A DNA stretch of 64,000 nucleotides from Rhodococcus sp. OK302 (GTDB lineage Bacteria > Actinomycetota > Actinomycetes > Mycobacteriales > Mycobacteriaceae). Made by a program: the position numbers and the translations under genes. Under the pieces are notes generated by a model. It searched no databases. It was not told the DNA's origin and saw only the letters and a program-made list of their open reading frames with translations. Positions 52,187-61,779 of the stretch are shown piece after piece. The number at the start of each line of letters is the position of its first letter. Positions within the stretch are counted from its first letter, which is position 1. The DNA is taken from NCBI RefSeq assembly GCF_002245895.1, contig NZ_NPJZ01000001.1:4953501-5017500 (forward strand), written 5' to 3'.

Positions 52187-53584
52187 TCAGCATGCCACCG
52201 TCACTGCGACGTCGATTCCCGGCGGACCTACGGCCAACACTGCACGGAATCCATCGGAAACCGCCGCGATCAGCGCCGGCAGATCAGGAACTGCACCCGC
52301 ATCGGCGTTGATTCCGACACACACATGCGTGGTGTACGACATCAACGTCACGTTGAATGCTGAACCGAGAGTAGGACTGAACGCCCACTGCCGGGTGATC
52401 TCCGCGCCCGCAAGATACAGCGGAGTCGTGGAACCGACCACGTCTGAGGCGACAAAATCCATGTGCTTGAGCATGTTGCCCGTCACTGCAACCGGCAGCA
52501 GATTCAGCATCGCGGCCAGGTGGGGCGAAAGCGGAATTGCAGGTTCATTCCGCCAGCTCTCTACGGTGGTGTGGACCCGGTGCATCAGCGGATCCGGATC
52601 CGAGATATCGAGCGGTAGCGCAAATCTTGCCAACGAAATGCGGTTGCCGCCCAACGGGTCTCGATCGGTGCGCAAACTTATCGGCAAGGTCACCATCAGC
52701 TCCGGCGGTACAGCACCGCAGCGTCGGTGGTACTCAGCCATTCCGAGAAGAACAGCAGCCAAGAACGCATCGTTGATCGAGCACTGTGTAGCTGTCGCGG
52801 CAGCGGCAAGGGCCGCAACCGGAAGTTCGAGCACGCCGAAACTACGACGCGCACTACGCTCAGTCATCACCGGCGACAATGTGGTTGTCGCCGGTCGCAC
52901 CATACGTGATGTCGAACCCAGAATTCGGGCGGCGCCGCGGACGGTATCGACAGGGTGGCGCAATGTACGCGCACCCGCTCGAACAGCAGACCCCGCGGCA
53001 GTCCCAACCGAGTGCGCCACAGCATTCGCGCCGGTCAGATGATCGATAGGCGTTACCGCGGTCGGCGCGGACAGACTCGATGTGCCGTCTCTTGACATGC
53101 CTTCCCTTGTCTTGTCAGTGATTTCACGTGTCAGTTGCATTCCCCCGACACCGTCGGTCAGAGAGTGATGGACCTTGACCACCAGTGCCGCGGCGCCGTC
53201 GGCCAGTCCGTCGAGCACTGTGAACTCCCAGAGCGGACGATCCTTGTCGAATGCGGCCATCCCGGCGATGCGCGCGAATTCCAGAACCTCTTTCCAAGTA
53301 CCTGGCTCCGGCAGTGTCATCCGACGCAGGTGCCAGCTGAGGTCGAAGTCGCGATCGTCCACCCATCGAGGCGGAGTCCAGGGAAACGAACTCGCAACGG
53401 CTCGACACTTGAACATCGGTACCGCGTCGATGGCGCGGTACATGACATCGACCAATCGATCTTGGTCAGGAACCTTGTCCAACAGCACAATTGAGACGAT
53501 TGTCGAGCGAAGGATCGGATCCTCCTCCATCCGCCACGACATCAGATCCGTCTGCGTCATCGATCGCACGTCCACTGCGCTCAT
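52187..53584 (-). CDS. Wax ester synthase/diacylglycerol acyltransferase (WS/DGAT)
   Basis: 465 residues. Catalytic HHxxxDG motif VHHSLTDGVGG (HHSLTDG at 139-145), PLWEFTVLDGLADGAAALVVK before it, and the C-terminal domain with NRISLARFALPLDISDPD, FVASDVVGSTTPLYLAGAEITRQ and GSAFNVTLMSYTTHVCVGINAD. It transfers acyl groups from acyl-CoA to diacylglycerol or fatty alcohol and so makes storage lipids. Dormancy-linked in mycobacteria, which fits the neighbouring CBS/PfkB/hydrogenase genes. Start ATG 53584; GTG two codons earlier is possible. Confidence 0.92.
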   Translation of the reverse strand: MSAVDVRSMTQTDLMSWRMEEDPILRSTIVSIVLLDKVPDQDRLVDVMYRAIDAVPMFKCRAVASSFPWTPPRWVDDRDFDLSWHLRRMTLPEPGTWKEVLEFARIAGMAAFDKDRPLWEFTVLDGLADGAAALVVKVHHSLTDGVGGMQLTREITDKTREGMSRDGTSSLSAPTAVTPIDHLTGANAVAHSVGTAAGSAVRAGARTLRHPVDTVRGAARILGSTSRMVRPATTTLSPVMTERSARRSFGVLELPVAALAAAATATQCSINDAFLAAVLLGMAEYHRRCGAVPPELMVTLPISLRTDRDPLGGNRISLARFALPLDISDPDPLMHRVHTTVESWRNEPAIPLSPHLAAMLNLLPVAVTGNMLKHMDFVASDVVGSTTPLYLAGAEITRQWAFSPTLGSAFNVTLMSYTTHVCVGINADAGAVPDLPALIAAVSDGFRAVLAVGPPGIDVAVTVAC

Positions 53585-53615
53585 CACCACTCGATTCCCT
53601 TGTCGTCACCCACCC

Positions 53616-54194
53616 TCAGGGCTGTAGCCGTATCTCATCCACTCCCGGCACCGACGATGCAAGTGCAATGACAACTCCTCGCTGCGGGTCATCCTCGGAA
53701 ACACCACTGATAGTGAGTGTTCCGTCGGCAAACTCCACCGCCCACAGGTCCGGCCCACCGTAGAGGTCAAGTCGATGCCGTACTTCGTCGACAATGCGAT
53801 CAGGGTCCAGCGCCAAGACCCCGATCAGGTCCTGGCGCGTCACGATTCCGATGACATCCCCCTCATGGACGATCGGCACCGCGCGCAAGCCGGAGCGGAG
53901 CATCGCCGAGGCGACGGCGTTGATCTCCGCATCTGCAGTCATCGCAATCACAGGCTTGGTCATGACATCCGCGACCGAGTCGCCGCCGGAGGCGGGCTGA
54001 TCATTCTGCGACAAGTCTTGAAACCTACTCCGGAGAAGGTCACCCTCCGAAACGATCCCGACAAGGTGCTTCTGTTCGTCGATCACGGGAAGAACCGAAA
54101 ATCCCGACCGTGAAATCACCAGTAGACATTCGTCCGTACCGGTCGCCTGATCGATCGTCGTCGCAGGACTACTCATGATGTGTCGTGCAAGCAT
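53616..54194 (-). CDS. CBS-pair and BON-domain protein
   Basis: 192 residues. Two CBS motifs: about 1-60 (MLARHIMSSPATTIDQATGTDECL ... VSEGDLLR) and about 75-130 (VADVMTKPVIAMTADAEINAVASAMLRSGLRAVPIVHEGDVIGIVTRQDLI). A C-terminal BON-like segment (IVDEVRHRL ... VEFADGTLTISGVSEDDPQRGVVIALASSVPGV) follows. CBS pairs bind adenine nucleotides; relatives (hypoxic response protein 1 type) belong to the mycobacterial dormancy regulon. RBS AAGGAG precedes ATG 54194. Divergent from the PEP synthase-like gene. Confidence 0.9.
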   Translation of the reverse strand: MLARHIMSSPATTIDQATGTDECLLVISRSGFSVLPVIDEQKHLVGIVSEGDLLRSRFQDLSQNDQPASGGDSVADVMTKPVIAMTADAEINAVASAMLRSGLRAVPIVHEGDVIGIVTRQDLIGVLALDPDRIVDEVRHRLDLYGGPDLWAVEFADGTLTISGVSEDDPQRGVVIALASSVPGVDEIRLQP

Positions 54195-54423
54195 GCCGAT
54201 TCTCCTTTAGCTGCCCGGTTGAGGCAGCCGACATCGAAGGACTGATGTATCCAGCGTGACAAACTCCTATCCCGCGGCGGAAGGGCCATGGGCACCGTGC
54301 GTGTACCGGTAATCGACCTCGAGTGCAGTGACTTCCGCCTCTGTCGACTCGACACGCATCAGAGTTCGCTGAACACTGTCGGCCGCGATCCGGTAAGCGG
54401 CCCCACTCGGATCGGGAGAGCCC

Positions 54424-56721
54424 ATGAAGACGAGTCGTTCAACCGCCACGCATCCAGTCGCCGCATACCGGTGGGTTGTACCGATCGATGCCGTCGGACC
54501 CGACGATGCACCTACTATCGGTGGCAAAGCCGCCAACCTCGGCGAGTTGATTCGGTCGAAGTTCCCGGTTCCGCCTGCATTCGTGATCAACACTGCGGGC
54601 TATCTCGATGCAATGGATGCTTCCGGCCTTCGAGAAACGTTGAAAAAGGGACCTCTGCCGCGCGCCGACAGCACCGAGGCCGCGGTCGGCTCCGCCGTCG
54701 TTCCCGACGCAATGCGCGCGGAAATTATCGACGCTTATCGTGAACTAGGGCCTTCGACCACACGCGTCGCCGTCCGTTCGTCAGCGCCTGCCGAAGACGC
54801 GGCCGATACGTCGTATGCCGGCATTCACGAGAGCTACACAAACGTGTCCGGAGACAAGAATCTCATCGATGCGGTCCGAAAGTGCTGGGCATCGCTGTGG
54901 TCTGATCGAGCATTGACGTATCGCAGTCTCCAAGGAGTACACGAAGAACCGTCGTTGGCCGTTGTTGTGCAACGCATGGTCGACGCCGACCAGTCTGGTG
55001 TCGTGTTCACTGCCGACCCCCGCACCGGCGCGAGGGATCGCATCGTGATCGAAGCTGCGACCGGCTTGGGTGAAGTGGTCGTGGGCGGACAGGTGGAACC
55101 AGACACGTATGTGGTGTCGAAACCGGATTTGTCGGTACTCGATGTGCACATCGGTTCGCAGTCCTTCGCGATCACATTGTCCGGCGGGACTGAGAAATCG
55201 TCGGAAATTCCTCTACTGCAACGTGAACAACAGATACTCACCGAAGATCAGATCCATCGGCTCGCGGTGCTCGCCGCAGCGGTGGAAGAGCACTATCAGC
55301 GGCCCCAGGACCTCGAATTCGCCTACAGCGGAGAGCAACTGTGGCTTGTCCAAACACGTCCGATCACTACGCTCGGACAGCACGCAGAAACAGAACCGCC
55401 TGACTCGCAATCAGATGGTTCGAGTGCACAGATCCTGGCGCACGGATTGGGCGCCGGACCGGGAAAAGCCACCGGCCGGGTACGGGTCCTACGTTCAGTA
55501 GCAGACGGCCGCAATCTCGTTGACGGTGAAATTCTCGTGGCACCGATGACCCGGCCGGACTGGCTTCCTGTTCTCCGACGTGCCGCCGCAATTGTCACCG
55601 ACGGCGGCGGCATCACGTGCCACGCCGCCATCGTCGGCCGCGAGCTCGGTCGACCCGTTATCGTCGGAACGCGCACGGCAACAACAGATCTTGTCGACGG
55701 AATGCTGATCACTGTCGACGGCACCGCGGGAACGGTCAGGGAAGCGGATGCGGCGACTGCCGTCACTACGAGCGCACCGACGACCCCAACCGCACCTTCG
55801 GCGGCGTCGACCCGCGGACCGACCACGGCAACATCCGTCTACGTCAACCTGGCAACACCGGAAGCTGCAGAAAGAGTGGCCGCCACGGACGTCGACGGTG
55901 TCGGTCTACTTCGGGCGGAGTTCCTGATCATGGACGCCCTCGAAGGCCTACATCCCCGCACGATGATTGCGCGTGGACTGCATGAGAAGTACGTAACCGA
56001 AATGTCTTCGGCTCTCTCGCGCATCGCGGCCGCGTTCGGCTCACGGCCCGTTATCTATCGCGCAATTGACCTACGTACTAACGAATTTGCGCACCTCGAA
56101 GGAGGCGAAGTCGAACCACACGAAGACAATCCGATGATCGGCTACCGCGGATGTTTCCGCTACATCCGGGAACCCGAATTGTTTGCACTCGATCTCGATG
56201 TCATCGCCGAAACCCGAAAGCGCTACCCCAACGTGCATCTCATGATTCCGTACGTTCGGACCGGCTGGGAACTGTCCCAGTGCCTGGCACAGTTGGATGC
56301 CCATCCCCTCGGGTCAGATCATCGGATGCTGCGATGGGTCATGGCCGAGATACCTTCGGTGGCGTATTGGATTCCCCGTTACGCGGCAATGGGAATCGAC
56401 GGAGTATCCATCGGCACCAATGACCTCACGCAATTGGTTCTCGGCGTAGACCGGGATTCGGAGATCTGCAAGGACCTCTTCGACACCATGGATCCTGCGG
56501 TCCTCGACGCCATCGACACGATCATCGAACGTGCCACCGCCGCCGGTATGTCTACCTCACTCTGCGGCCAAGCGGTATCCACGGATCCTGCACTGGCGGA
56601 ACACCTGGTGAGACAAGGAATCACGTCTGTCTCCGTCACTCCCGATGCGGCCGATACGACTCGGCGCGCAATTGCGGTAGCCGAGCGCCGAATTCTTCTC
56701 GGTCAGGCTCGCGCCGGGTAA
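54424..56721 (+). CDS. Phosphoenolpyruvate synthase-like PEP/pyruvate-binding protein
   Basis: 765 residues with three domains. The N-terminal ATP-grasp part (about 15-320) has GGKAANLGELIRSKFPVPPAFVI, AVRSSAPAEDAADTSYAGIHESY and LWLVQTRPITTLG. The phosphohistidine swivel domain has His400 in DGGGITCHAAIVGRELGRP. The C-terminal PEP-binding TIM barrel has LLRAEFLIMD, NPMIGYRGCFRY, SIGTNDLTQLVLGVDRD and the active Cys in STSLCGQAVS. It should interconvert pyruvate plus ATP and PEP. A low-complexity Ala/Thr linker (TTSAPTTPTAPSAAST) separates domains 2 and 3. Genes of this kind occur in dormancy loci next to CBS proteins. Confidence 0.9.
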   Translation: MKTSRSTATHPVAAYRWVVPIDAVGPDDAPTIGGKAANLGELIRSKFPVPPAFVINTAGYLDAMDASGLRETLKKGPLPRADSTEAAVGSAVVPDAMRAEIIDAYRELGPSTTRVAVRSSAPAEDAADTSYAGIHESYTNVSGDKNLIDAVRKCWASLWSDRALTYRSLQGVHEEPSLAVVVQRMVDADQSGVVFTADPRTGARDRIVIEAATGLGEVVVGGQVEPDTYVVSKPDLSVLDVHIGSQSFAITLSGGTEKSSEIPLLQREQQILTEDQIHRLAVLAAAVEEHYQRPQDLEFAYSGEQLWLVQTRPITTLGQHAETEPPDSQSDGSSAQILAHGLGAGPGKATGRVRVLRSVADGRNLVDGEILVAPMTRPDWLPVLRRAAAIVTDGGGITCHAAIVGRELGRPVIVGTRTATTDLVDGMLITVDGTAGTVREADAATAVTTSAPTTPTAPSAASTRGPTTATSVYVNLATPEAAERVAATDVDGVGLLRAEFLIMDALEGLHPRTMIARGLHEKYVTEMSSALSRIAAAFGSRPVIYRAIDLRTNEFAHLEGGEVEPHEDNPMIGYRGCFRYIREPELFALDLDVIAETRKRYPNVHLMIPYVRTGWELSQCLAQLDAHPLGSDHRMLRWVMAEIPSVAYWIPRYAAMGIDGVSIGTNDLTQLVLGVDRDSEICKDLFDTMDPAVLDAIDTIIERATAAGMSTSLCGQAVSTDPALAEHLVRQGITSVSVTPDAADTTRRAIAVAERRILLGQARAG

Positions 56722-56743
56722 ACGTGCCGCCCAGAAACCGCCG

Positions 56744-57592
56744 TCATGCCAGTACCTCTTGAGGGCACTTGTCGAACGCTGTTTTCATTGCCGCACCAAA
56801 GCGTTCTGGATCGTCGATCAGCCAACTGTGGGCTCCCGGAACCGTGATCACGGGCGAATCCGTCAACACCGATCGCATCGATTGGAAACTGGCCGCAGGA
56901 ATGATCCGATCGTCGAGGCCCCAGAGCAGTGCGATCGGCACCCTCCGCAGCACGAGTTGCTCGAGTTCAGCCGTGAAATCAGCGGTCCGCGCCAGATGGC
57001 CGACACGCCAGAACGCACCGGGATTGCCGAGAACGTTGGATATGGCGCAGTCTGCAATGGTCGCTGTCATCCCCAGGACCGACCGGACAGCGAACGCCTC
57101 ACCGACGGCGGCGGCGCCCCATTTCCACAACGGTCGCTCGTGTATCGGTCGTGCAACGTTGTCATCTGTCGACCAGGCACCGCCGCCCACTGCATTGACC
57201 AGCACGAGCTGCGACACTCGGCTCGAGAACTCGTGTGCGGCCGCGATCGCGACACCACCGCCGAATGAATGTCCGACGATGGTGACCGGCTCGTCGATAC
57301 CGACCGAATCGAGGTAACGCTCCAGCCAGTGCGCGTAGCCGACAAAATTCCGCTCGCCCGGTGGTAGTTCGGCGGTACCGCCGAAGCCGGGAAGCGCCGG
57401 CGCGAACACCCGCCTGCCATGCGCCGCCAGTTGACGCAGCGCGTGATCGTAGGACCGTGGAGTCAAACCCCATCCGTGAAGGAACACCACCGGAGGACCC
57501 TGCCCAACAGCACCGTAGGACACGGTTCCGACTCCGGTAACCACCTGATGCCACGCAACGCGGCCGGCTCGGCGAAGATCGTGTTCTGACAT
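56744..57592 (-). CDS. Alpha/beta-hydrolase
   Basis: 282 residues. Oxyanion motif VVFLHGWGLTPRSYD, nucleophile elbow VGHSFGGGVA (Ser), Asp in LWGLDDRIIPAASF and His in VPGAHSWL. No signal peptide. Substrate not predictable; such a hydrolase often accompanies the dormancy gene group. Start ATG 57592 has GAGGA upstream; the frame extends to 57634 without support. Convergent with the PEP synthase-like gene. Confidence 0.88.
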   Translation of the reverse strand: MSEHDLRRAGRVAWHQVVTGVGTVSYGAVGQGPPVVFLHGWGLTPRSYDHALRQLAAHGRRVFAPALPGFGGTAELPPGERNFVGYAHWLERYLDSVGIDEPVTIVGHSFGGGVAIAAAHEFSSRVSQLVLVNAVGGGAWSTDDNVARPIHERPLWKWGAAAVGEAFAVRSVLGMTATIADCAISNVLGNPGAFWRVGHLARTADFTAELEQLVLRRVPIALLWGLDDRIIPAASFQSMRSVLTDSPVITVPGAHSWLIDDPERFGAAMKTAFDKCPQEVLA

Positions 57593-57721
57593 AGGTGGGC
57601 ATTCCTCGAAATAGCAGTGACTGGACTGAGTCACAGCCTTTCGCAGATACCTGCGCGAGACGACGGCCGAACTACCTGGGACATACCTGTTTTTCGGCTC
57701 ACAGAGTTGGAATGACCTGGG

Positions 57722-58687
57722 TCAGGACGGGAATACCCCCAGGTCAGACAGTTCTTGTATCCGCGCGTAGTACATCTCGACGTCGGCAGGTTTACATGCC
57801 GCAGTACCCGGCGTCTGCAGCATTGCAGCCCCCGCCGCAACACCGAACTGCACCGCTTCCACCAGCGAACGGTTATGCACGAGCGAATACACGATGCCCG
57901 CAACCATGCTGTCACCGGCGCCGACCCCACTGATCGACGCAATATCCACCGATGGGACGTATTCGCAGATGTCAGCCGTGACCACTAGTGCGCCGTCGGC
58001 GCCGAGCGAGACGACCACCACTTCGGACACGCCTCGTTCGACGATGCTGCTCGCCGCAGCCGCTTGTTCCGCCTTCGTCTCGAGAGGCCGGTCAACCCAT
58101 TCACGGAGCTCTCGAATACTCGGTTTGACGAGGTAGACGCCTCGCTGCAACGCGCGCAGCGCACCGCCGGAGGTGTCGACAACCAGTTGCGCCCCCGCGT
58201 CGGTGAGCAGGTCGGCGAGCCGCTGACAGAAATCGCAACCGACTCCTGGTGGCAGGCTGCCACTCACGACGACAAAGCGGGATCCTGTTGCGAATTCGCG
58301 CACCCGCGCGAGACACGAATCCACCTCGGCATCCGTCAGCGTCGGCCCCGGCAGAACAAAGCGGTACTGCTGACCCGTCGAGATGTCGTCGACGGTAAAA
58401 CTCTCGCGGGTAGAACCGGAAATCGGCTCGGCAGAAAACCGCACCTGTTCACCACTGAGCAGATCCGCTATCGCCCGTCCGCAGTGTCCACCCGATGGAA
58501 AGACCGCTGTCGCGTCTTCCCCGAGAGAGTGCAGAACTCGGGCGACGTTCAATCCGCCGCCTCCAGGGTCACGACGGGGAGCAGTGCAGCGCATCTTGTC
58601 CGTGGCACGCACCGCGGGCGCACTGGTCGAGATATCGAGCGCCGGATTCATCGTCACCGTCACGACACGAGAGCTATTCTGCGACAT
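57722..58687 (-). CDS. pfkB: PfkB-family sugar kinase (phosphofructokinase B type)
   Basis: 321 residues of the ribokinase fold. VTVTMNPALDISTSAP and RCTAPRRDPGGGGLNVARVLHSLGEDATAVFP contain the first PfkB signature; GAGDSMVAGIVYSL contains the anion hole and catalytic Asp (GAGD). KPSIRELREWVDRPLE contacts the nucleotide-sugar side. Phosphorylates a sugar phosphate, probably fructose 6-phosphate or tagatose/fructose 1-phosphate. In M. tuberculosis pfkB (Rv2029c) is in the dormancy regulon. Overlaps the GNAT gene by 14 bases and is co-translated from it. Confidence 0.88.
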   Translation of the reverse strand: MSQNSSRVVTVTMNPALDISTSAPAVRATDKMRCTAPRRDPGGGGLNVARVLHSLGEDATAVFPSGGHCGRAIADLLSGEQVRFSAEPISGSTRESFTVDDISTGQQYRFVLPGPTLTDAEVDSCLARVREFATGSRFVVVSGSLPPGVGCDFCQRLADLLTDAGAQLVVDTSGGALRALQRGVYLVKPSIRELREWVDRPLETKAEQAAAASSIVERGVSEVVVVSLGADGALVVTADICEYVPSVDIASISGVGAGDSMVAGIVYSLVHNRSLVEAVQFGVAAGAAMLQTPGTAACKPADVEMYYARIQELSDLGVFPS

Positions 58688-59174
58688 GTAGTTTCACCTC
58701 GAGGTGAAGTGTGGATCCGTCACGACGGAGTGAATGTGCCCAGCCTCGTTCACGAATGACCTGAAGCATGGGTGCGTTCTCCCCCATCACCTCGGCCACC
58801 ATACATCGCGCACCGTATCGGTAAGCCTGAGCCTCGAGCCGATCCAAGATCAAGGTACCGATTCCGTGCAACCGCTCGTCTTGCGCTACTACGAGGGCGA
58901 ACTCCACGGTGGTCGGTGAAACCCCGTCCAACACGGCAAAGCTTCCGACACCCACCAATTCTTCGCCGATGAACGCGCCTAGAGCGCATCGCCGATCGTT
59001 GCACTCGCACAACTGATCGGAAAAGGCAGTGAGCTGTTTCGGCTGCGGCCCGAACCACCGCATGTACGAATCGTGCTGGTCGAGACGCGCATGTAACCGC
59101 TGAACCGCACCGACGTCATGTGCTCCGAGGCATCGAACCGTTGTCGTGCCGATTCCGCTGCCAGTCACGGCCAT
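58674..59174 (-). CDS. GNAT-family N-acetyltransferase
   Basis: 166 residues. Acetyl-CoA-binding motif region VEFALVVAQDERLHGIGTLILDRLEAQAYRYGARCMVAEVMGENAPMLQVIRERGW, with QDERLHGIGT replacing the Q/RxxGxG/A core. The N-terminal segment RWFGPQPKQLTAFS is typical of the GNAT domains appended to dormancy-type proteins. Substrate unknown; could be lysine or small-molecule acetylation. Start at ATG 59174; divergent from the hydrogenase operon. Overlaps pfkB. Confidence 0.85.
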   Translation of the reverse strand: MAVTGSGIGTTTVRCLGAHDVGAVQRLHARLDQHDSYMRWFGPQPKQLTAFSDQLCECNDRRCALGAFIGEELVGVGSFAVLDGVSPTTVEFALVVAQDERLHGIGTLILDRLEAQAYRYGARCMVAEVMGENAPMLQVIRERGWAHSLRRDGSTLHLEVKLHVAE

Positions 59175-59243
59175 CGATCATCACCTGATTCGGCTGGAGG
59201 GATACCACCCGATTGAACCGTGGCATTGCCTGCAGTGGGCAGA

Positions 59244-59253
59244 GACTTTTGTC
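59244..59253. promoter_or_regulatory. Possible DosR-like box in the GNAT/hydrogenase intergenic region
   Basis: GACTTTTGTC, preceded by GGGCA, resembles the core of the actinobacterial dormancy regulator site (GGGACTTTNGTCCC-like). It sits between the divergent GNAT-pfkB unit and the hydrogenase operon, whose homologues are hypoxia-controlled in mycobacteria. The outer GGG/CCC positions are not conserved, so this is weak. Confidence 0.3.
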
Positions 59254-59346
59254 ATCGAATATCGTCCTTCGCCCCTACCCCTGCCGGCAGCTCATGCACC
59301 AAGCTGGATCGTGGAGGAATACGGATGTCGCCCGAAAGGAGGATCC

Positions 59347-60501
59347 ATGACCGCTGCCGGATCACCCACCGACCTCACGCGCGATCACGTTGTCATAGAC
59401 CGAGTCGGGCTCGACAAACTGATCTCGGTGTTGTGTGCCGAGGGCTATCGCGTCATCGGCCCGACTGTCCGCGACAGCGCGATCGTCCTGGACACTCTCG
59501 AGTCCGGTGACCAATTGCCGGCGGGATGGGGTGTCGAGACTGGCCCGGGCCGGTATCGACTGAGGAAGAGAGCAGATTCTGCCGTCTTCGGTCACTCCGC
59601 CGGGCCGCAATCCTGGAAGCAGTACCTCCACCCGTCGCGTCAACAACTCTGGAGCGAATCCAAGGACGGCACATTCCACGCACCGCCGACCGAACCGGTG
59701 AAATACGCATTTCTCGGCGTACGTGCATGCGACCTCGCAGCGATCGGAATACTCGAGACAGTACTTTCCGCAGGAGGAAAGTCCGCGACAAGTCTTTTCG
59801 AGAATCTGTTCGTGATCGCAGCAAATTGCACGGAACCCGGCGGGGTGTGTTTCTGTGCGTCGATGAATACCGGCCCGGAGGCAAAAACCGGGTACGACCT
59901 GTGTCTGACCGAAAGAATCGACAACGACGGCCACCGATTCGTCACCGGAGTGGGCACCGCGGAAGGATCCCGGATACTCGCGCTGGTCCGTCGCAGACAA
60001 GCGACGGACGAGGAAACTGCCGAGGCCGCACGCGCTGTCGCCGATGCAGCACACCACATGGGCCGCGAAATGCCCGACGTCGATCTTCGCGGCATGCTCC
60101 GCGACGCACGGGACGCCGATGTCTGGGAGGACGTCGCGTCGCGATGCTTGACGTGCGGAAACTGCACGATGGTGTGCCCGACGTGCTTCTGCACAACTAC
60201 CGAGGATGTCTCCGATCTCGCGGGCGACAATGTCGAGCGCTGGCAGCACTGGTCGTCATGTTTCGACCTGGACTACTCGCAACTACACGGCGGCGCGGTG
60301 CGTGTCAGTGGTGAGAGCCGGTATCGACAGTGGATTTCTCACAAGCTGGGCACCTGGCACGACCAATTTGGCTCGTCCGGCTGCGTCGGTTGCGGTCGAT
60401 GCATCGACTGGTGTCCGGTGGGAATCGACATCACGGCGGAAGCGGCCCGCCTCACTGGTGCCTTGAATGTAGAACCCGACATCGATGCTGGTGGTCACTG
60501 A
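59347..60501 (+). CDS. Group 3b-type hydrogenase iron-sulfur subunit (HyhB/beta-like)
   Basis: 384 residues. Two ferredoxin-like cluster motifs: [16 protein letters not shown] from residue 267 and [16 protein letters not shown] from residue 346. Upstream conserved blocks [17 protein letters not shown] and [25 protein letters not shown] match the beta (anaerobic sulfite reductase A-like) subunit of sulfhydrogenase-type enzymes. It carries electrons between the flavin subunit and the small subunit. AAAGGAGGATCC just upstream fixes ATG 59347; a longer frame from 59146 is not used. First gene of the operon. Confidence 0.9.
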   Translation: MTAAGSPTDLTRDHVVIDRVGLDKLISVLCAEGYRVIGPTVRDSAIVLDTLESGDQLPAGWGVETGPGRYRLRKRADSAVFGHSAGPQSWKQYLHPSRQQLWSESKDGTFHAPPTEPVKYAFLGVRACDLAAIGILETVLSAGGKSATSLFENLFVIAANCTEPGGVCFCASMNTGPEAKTGYDLCLTERIDNDGHRFVTGVGTAEGSRILALVRRRQATDEETAEAARAVADAAHHMGREMPDVDLRGMLRDARDADVWEDVASRCLTCGNCTMVCPTCFCTTTEDVSDLAGDNVERWQHWSSCFDLDYSQLHGGAVRVSGESRYRQWISHKLGTWHDQFGSSGCVGCGRCIDWCPVGIDITAEAARLTGALNVEPDIDAGGH

Positions 60502-60965
60502 TGAACGATCACGCCGGCGAGTACTGTCCGAGAGAAATCGAAGCTCTGGCCGACGATCAACGTCATAGACTCGCTGCTATCTCGCGCGAGGTTCAGTTCG
60601 CGGCCGGTACCGTGGTGTTCCGCGAAGGCGAACACGCCGACAGATGCTGGCTTCTTCGGTCAGGCCGGATTGCGCTCACCACCAGGATTCCCGGACGCGG
60701 CGAGGAAACTGTCGAAACACTTTCTGTCGGTGAGATTCTGGGTGTGTCCTGGTTCCGCCCACCTCGACAGTGGCAGTGGACAGCGACTGCGGTCACTTCC
60801 GTGACAGCAGCCGAGGTCGATGCCACCATGTTGCAGTCCGTCACCGAGAGCGATCCGGATCTCGGACGGGCGATCTACTCGATCCTGGCGAACACACTCC
60901 TCCATCGATTGCAGGCTACGCGCGCACGCCTGCTCGATCTCTATGCACGCGAACATGTTCGGTGA
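60501..60965 (+). CDS. Stand-alone cyclic-nucleotide-binding-fold protein within the hydrogenase operon
   Basis: 154 residues, CRP-type effector domain only: VQFAAGTVVFREGEHADRCWLLRSGRIALTTRIPGRGEETVETLSVGEILGVSWFRPPRQWQWTATA. It has a C-terminal helix but no helix-turn-helix domain, so it is unlikely to bind DNA. The usual phosphate-binding GE(L/I)xxx...R signature reads GEILGVSWFRPPRQW. Start overlaps the stop of the iron-sulfur gene (TGATG), and the end overlaps the flavin subunit gene by 11 bases, so it is made with the hydrogenase. Possibly a redox/nucleotide-sensing subunit. Confidence 0.87.
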   Translation: MNDHAGEYCPREIEALADDQRHRLAAISREVQFAAGTVVFREGEHADRCWLLRSGRIALTTRIPGRGEETVETLSVGEILGVSWFRPPRQWQWTATAVTSVTAAEVDATMLQSVTESDPDLGRAIYSILANTLLHRLQATRARLLDLYAREHVR

Positions 60966-61779
60966 TCAACTCGTCCCGACGCCGTGCAAGGTTGTCGCCC
61001 GCCGGGACGAGAACAGCGATACCTCGACCCTGACCCTCGCCGCACCGGCGCAGTGGTTTCCCGGGTTCCGCCCCGGCCAGTTCATGATGGTCTATGCGCG
61101 GGGGGTGGGCGAGATTCCACTCTCGATCAGTGGAGACCCGGCTCACGCCGATCACACTGTGGTCCATACCGTTCGGGCTGTCGGTGCCGTCAGCCGCGCG
61201 TTGCGCGATGCCTCTGTCGGAGACGTAGTCGGTGTACGAGGACCTTTCGGAAAGGGATGGGATCTGGATTCCGCAAAGGACGATCTGATCGTCGTCGCGG
61301 GAGGCGTCGGCTTGGCGGCAGTACGTTCCGCAGTCCTGGAGGCACAGTCCTGCGGTCGATTTCGTCGAGTTGTCCTCAGCGTGGGCGCTCGCCGACCGTC
61401 CGATCTCTTGTACCGCCCAGATCTCGACGCCTGGAGCCAGGGAGACCTGGTCGACCTCGAGTTATCCGTCGACGTGACGGAACCTGACTGGCCGGGCCAT
61501 GTCGGCTTTGTCACGCAGTCCCTGAACCGCCTCGTTCTCGAGCCCGGACGCACGACGGTACTGCTGTGCGGTCCCGAGCCGATGATGCGGATGTCAGCTC
61601 GTACCATGCTCGGCAAAGGCGTTGGGCGCAAGAATATTCGAGTCTCGCTGGAACGGAACATGCAGTGTGGGACCGGGCTGTGCGGGCATTGCCAACTCGG
61701 CGAACTTCTACTCTGTCGGGACGGTCCGGTAGTCGACTACGGCGTGGCCGAGCCACTCCTCGCAGTGAAGGAGTTGTGA
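60955..61779 (+). CDS. Hydrogenase FAD/NAD(P)-binding subunit (HyhG/gamma-like)
   Basis: 274 residues of the ferredoxin-NADP reductase family: FAD region [25 protein letters not shown](P) region [19 protein letters not shown] and [14 protein letters not shown]-terminal [2Fe-2S] site like PyrK follows ([23 protein letters not shown], four Cys). It exchanges electrons between NAD(P)H and the iron-sulfur subunits. Start uncertain: ATG 60955 or ATG 60943. Ends in a one-base TGATG overlap with the small subunit gene. Confidence 0.9.
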   Translation: MFGDQLVPTPCKVVARRDENSDTSTLTLAAPAQWFPGFRPGQFMMVYARGVGEIPLSISGDPAHADHTVVHTVRAVGAVSRALRDASVGDVVGVRGPFGKGWDLDSAKDDLIVVAGGVGLAAVRSAVLEAQSCGRFRRVVLSVGARRPSDLLYRPDLDAWSQGDLVDLELSVDVTEPDWPGHVGFVTQSLNRLVLEPGRTTVLLCGPEPMMRMSARTMLGKGVGRKNIRVSLERNMQCGTGLCGHCQLGELLLCRDGPVVDYGVAEPLLAVKEL

